Shown in pieces: positions 5,279 to 7,292 of a DNA stretch of 7,292 bases. The stretch spans positions 1-7,292 of the forward strand of contig JAMWCA010000061.1 in NCBI GenBank assembly GCA_023819545.1, in the 5' to 3' direction. Positions within the stretch are counted from its first letter, which is position 1, and each line of letters opens with the position of its first letter. Made by a program: the position numbers and the translations under genes. The notes under the pieces were generated by a model. That model did no database searches. It was given only the letters and a program-made list of their open reading frames with translations, and was not told the DNA's origin. Source of the DNA: Candidatus Omnitrophota bacterium. GTDB taxonomy: Bacteria > Ratteibacteria > UBA8468 > B48-G9 > JAFGKM01.

Positions 5279-6700
5279 ATGAAAATTCTTCTTTTAAGTG
5301 ACATACATTATAAAAGTGAAGGCATTTCTAAAATTCCTGAAAGAAATACAAAATTTGGTTTTGAATTTTTAAAGAGAGTCATAAGAAGAATAAAGGATGA
5401 GAAAATAGATGTAATAATAATAAGTGGTGATATAATTGATGATAGTTTAAGTCATACTGCACAAGAAGATTATCTTGAGATAAAAAATTTTCTTGAAAGT
5501 TTAGATGATAAAAAAATACTTATTGCTCCTGGGAATCACGATTTAGAACCAGAAAGATTTAAAAATTTTTTTGGACAATATAAATTTTGTGTTCTCGGAG
5601 ATTTCCTTTTATATGTATTTTATGATAATTATTTAGAAGGAGAAATATGCAAAAGAGATTATCAGGAAATAGAAAATTTTGAAAAAATTATTAAAGAAAA
5701 CTCAGGGAAAAAAATTATTGTTATTCAGCATAATCTTGTCTTTCCAAAAATAGAAAGTGATTACCCTTTTAATATACTTGAATCAGAAAAAATACATAGT
5801 TTTTATAAAGAAAATAATGTCTTTCTTTCAATAAGTGGACATTATCATAAAGGGTTGAACTTAGTAAATCAAGATGGAATTTATTATTTCACTATTCCTG
5901 CTATTTGTGAAGAGCCATTTAAATATTTTATTTTTGAAATAGGAAGTGAAATAAAAGTAAAAGAGGACAAATTGAAAAATAGTGTGGATATTATTGATTA
6001 TCACTGTCATACTGAGTTCGGATATTGTGCTGAAGATGTTACAATGGAACAAGTTATTAAAAGATGTAAGATTTTTAATATCAAAAAAGTTTATTTTACA
6101 GAACACGCAGGTCAATTATATTTATCACCAGATGATTATTGGAGTTATAAGTTTTTTAAAAATCCAGAAATTTTAAGAGAGCAACGAGAAAATAAAAAAG
6201 ATAGAATTAATCAATATGTTGAAAAATTTAAATCTCTTAATTCAGACATAGCAGGGATTGGACTTGAAGTTGAAGTTGATAAAAATGGCAATCTTACATT
6301 AATTCAAGATGATAGAAATTATTTTGAAATTTTAGTTGGTTCAGTTCATTATTTACCGGATGAATGGTGTCAAAGTCAAAATCAGATGGAAAAATATTTT
6401 TTATGGGTAATTGAGAAACTTGTTGAAAATAAAATAGATATCCTTGCCCATCCATTTAGATTTTTTTATAGAAAAAATATTGAAAACTCAAAATCTCTTT
6501 ATAAAGATGTAGTAAAAATTTTAAAACAAGGAGATGTTAAAGCAGAGGTTAATTTTCATCATTATAATCCTGAAATAGATTTTTTCAAAATCTGCATTGA
6601 AGAAGGAATTGAAATTGTTTTTGGTTCTGATTCACACAATTTGCTTGAAGTTGGAGAATTTTCTAAATATATTGAATTCTATAAAAAATTGAATTTATAA
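5279..6700 (+). CDS. Fusion of a calcineurin-like metallophosphoesterase and a PHP-domain phosphoesterase
   Basis: This 473-residue protein joins two unrelated metal-dependent phosphoesterase domains. Residues 1 to about 225 are a calcineurin-like phosphoesterase with the full ligand set: SDIH (D8, H10), SGD (D51), GNHD (N86, H87), QHN (H151) and SGHYH (H188, H190). From about residue 238 a PHP domain follows, with YHCH (H242, H244), TEH (E275, H276), GLEVE (E330), VHY (H357), AHP (H391) and GSDSH (D451, H453), all that a trinuclear metal site needs. The PHP part resembles histidinol-phosphatase-like proteins. There is no signal peptide or membrane segment, so it should be cytoplasmic. Substrates are unknown; a small phosphorylated metabolite, nucleotide or nucleic acid are all possible, and no his genes are adjacent. 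The start lies 3 bases after the purH stop without a clear Shine-Dalgarno, suggesting coupling. Its 3' end overlaps the convergent MBL gene by 22 bases. Confidence 0.88.
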   Translation: MKILLLSDIHYKSEGISKIPERNTKFGFEFLKRVIRRIKDEKIDVIIISGDIIDDSLSHTAQEDYLEIKNFLESLDDKKILIAPGNHDLEPERFKNFFGQYKFCVLGDFLLYVFYDNYLEGEICKRDYQEIENFEKIIKENSGKKIIVIQHNLVFPKIESDYPFNILESEKIHSFYKENNVFLSISGHYHKGLNLVNQDGIYYFTIPAICEEPFKYFIFEIGSEIKVKEDKLKNSVDIIDYHCHTEFGYCAEDVTMEQVIKRCKIFNIKKVYFTEHAGQLYLSPDDYWSYKFFKNPEILREQRENKKDRINQYVEKFKSLNSDIAGIGLEVEVDKNGNLTLIQDDRNYFEILVGSVHYLPDEWCQSQNQMEKYFLWVIEKLVENKIDILAHPFRFFYRKNIENSKSLYKDVVKILKQGDVKAEVNFHHYNPEIDFFKICIEEGIEIVFGSDSHNLLEVGEFSKYIEFYKKLNL

Positions 6701-7290
6701 AACCAATTTTTAAAAGATTTTAAATTAGATAGTTCTCCATGGCCGGGAAAAATGAAAGTTTGGTCTGGTAAAGTAATTAATTTTTCTTTTATGGATTTTA
6801 TTAAAATTACTTCATCACCATCTGGGAAATCAGTTCTGCCTATACCATCAGCAAAAATTGTATCTCCTGTAAAAAGAATATTGTCAACTTTAAGACAGAT
6901 GCTTCCAGGAGTGTGTCCAGGCGTATGGATAATCTCAATTTTTATTTTTCCTATTTTTATTATATCTTTTTCCTCTATTAAAAAAACATGATTTTTACAT
7001 ATATATTGCATTGAAAAGAAAAAAGATAAATTTTTTTCTGGGTTCTTTAAAAATTCAAAATCGTCTTTATGAATATATATAGGAAGATTAAAAAAATCGT
7101 TTGCTCCAATATGGTCAAAATGTCCATGAGTATTTATTATAAATAAGGGTTTTAGTTTTAACTTGTCAATCAATCTATTTATTTTCTCTCCTTCATCTCC
7201 AGGGTCAACAATTGCACATAGATTTTCTTCTTTTGAACCAATAATATAACAATTTGTAAAAAAATTTCCGACTATTATTCTTTCAATCAA
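6679..7290 (-). CDS. MBL-fold metallo-hydrolase, glyoxalase-II-like
   Basis: The 203 residues match the compact bacterial MBL-fold hydrolases related to hydroxyacylglutathione hydrolase. The N-terminus (IIVGNFFTNCYIIG) is the usual first strand pair. THGHFDH (54-60) gives the main metal ligands H55, H57, D59 and H60. TPGHTPGS (123-130) gives H126, TGD (141-143) gives the bridging D143, and PGHGE (182-186) gives H184. The motif set is complete, so a hydrolase with two metals is expected. The substrate is uncertain: a thioester such as S-lactoyl-glutathione or a related thiol is the family default, but the separate C-terminal substrate-binding domain of true glyoxalase II is absent. The first possible codon in view is a TTG at 7290-7288, two bases from the window edge; the residues after it align with the normal family N-terminus, but a start just outside cannot be excluded. 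It converges on the phosphoesterase gene. Confidence 0.9.
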   Translation of the reverse strand: MIERIIVGNFFTNCYIIGSKEENLCAIVDPGDEGEKINRLIDKLKLKPLFIINTHGHFDHIGANDFFNLPIYIHKDDFEFLKNPEKNLSFFFSMQYICKNHVFLIEEKDIIKIGKIKIEIIHTPGHTPGSICLKVDNILFTGDTIFADGIGRTDFPDGDEVILIKSIKEKLITLPDQTFIFPGHGELSNLKSFKNWFYKFNFL

Positions 7291-7292
7291 AA

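Noticed and set aside
5861..6176. Overlapping short ORFs on both strands inside the phosphoesterase fusion
   Set aside because: They overlie the start of the PHP domain, whose metal ligands are intact in the main frame, and show no recognisable motifs of their own.
6660..6725. Bidirectional terminator between the convergent genes
   Set aside because: Only A/T-only short palindromes such as ATAAA...TTTAT are present; with no G/C in the stem, and in DNA this AT-rich, they are not convincing.
6752..6991. 79-codon plus-strand ORF opposite the MBL hydrolase
   Set aside because: It is a shadow of the strand encoding the TGD and TPGHTPG motifs, with no independent support.

Overview
The window is a compact, strongly AT-rich stretch of bacterial chromosome. 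tilS and purH mark it as bacterial housekeeping DNA, and a RuBisCO-like protein and a membrane GT-C protein give it an accessory flavour. Codon use is uniformly A/T-rich, genes are tightly packed and often overlap, and no mobile element, CRISPR array, tRNA or rRNA is visible. The mix resembles an uncultivated Gram-negative-type lineage (for example Omnitrophota or a neighbouring candidate phylum). That placement is a guess from gene style, not from a marker.

Left part (1-2943, minus strand): a three-gene leftward unit read as tilS -> RuBisCO-like protein -> membrane GT-C (TMTC/PMT-like) protein. Each downstream gene starts inside the end of the gene before it (20-base and 14-base overlaps), so they are probably co-transcribed and translationally coupled. 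The GT-C gene runs off the left edge; its first 112 codons account for bases 1-323, which would otherwise look empty.

Centre (2944-3003): a 60-base divergent intergenic region with two candidate sigma70-type promoters whose -10 boxes touch. One serves tilS leftward with almost no leader. The other serves the rightward genes.

Right part (3004-6700, plus strand): a decayed FAD-dependent oxidoreductase gene, reduced to three recognisable pieces in two frames; then an intact purH (last two steps of IMP synthesis) behind a strong Shine-Dalgarno; then, 3 bases later, a two-domain protein joining a calcineurin-type metallophosphoesterase to a PHP-type phosphoesterase, both with complete metal-binding residues.

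Right edge (6679-7290, minus strand): a glyoxalase-II-like metallo-beta-lactamase-fold hydrolase that converges on the phosphoesterase gene and overlaps its 3' end by 22 bases.

The genes do not form one obvious pathway. tilS (tRNA decoding) and purH (purines) are housekeeping. The RuBisCO-like protein, the fused phosphoesterase and the MBL hydrolase are enzymes of unknown substrate. I see no clear new multi-gene system. The items most worth attention are the RuBisCO-like protein's altered active site, the double phosphoesterase fusion and the multiply deleted oxidoreductase.
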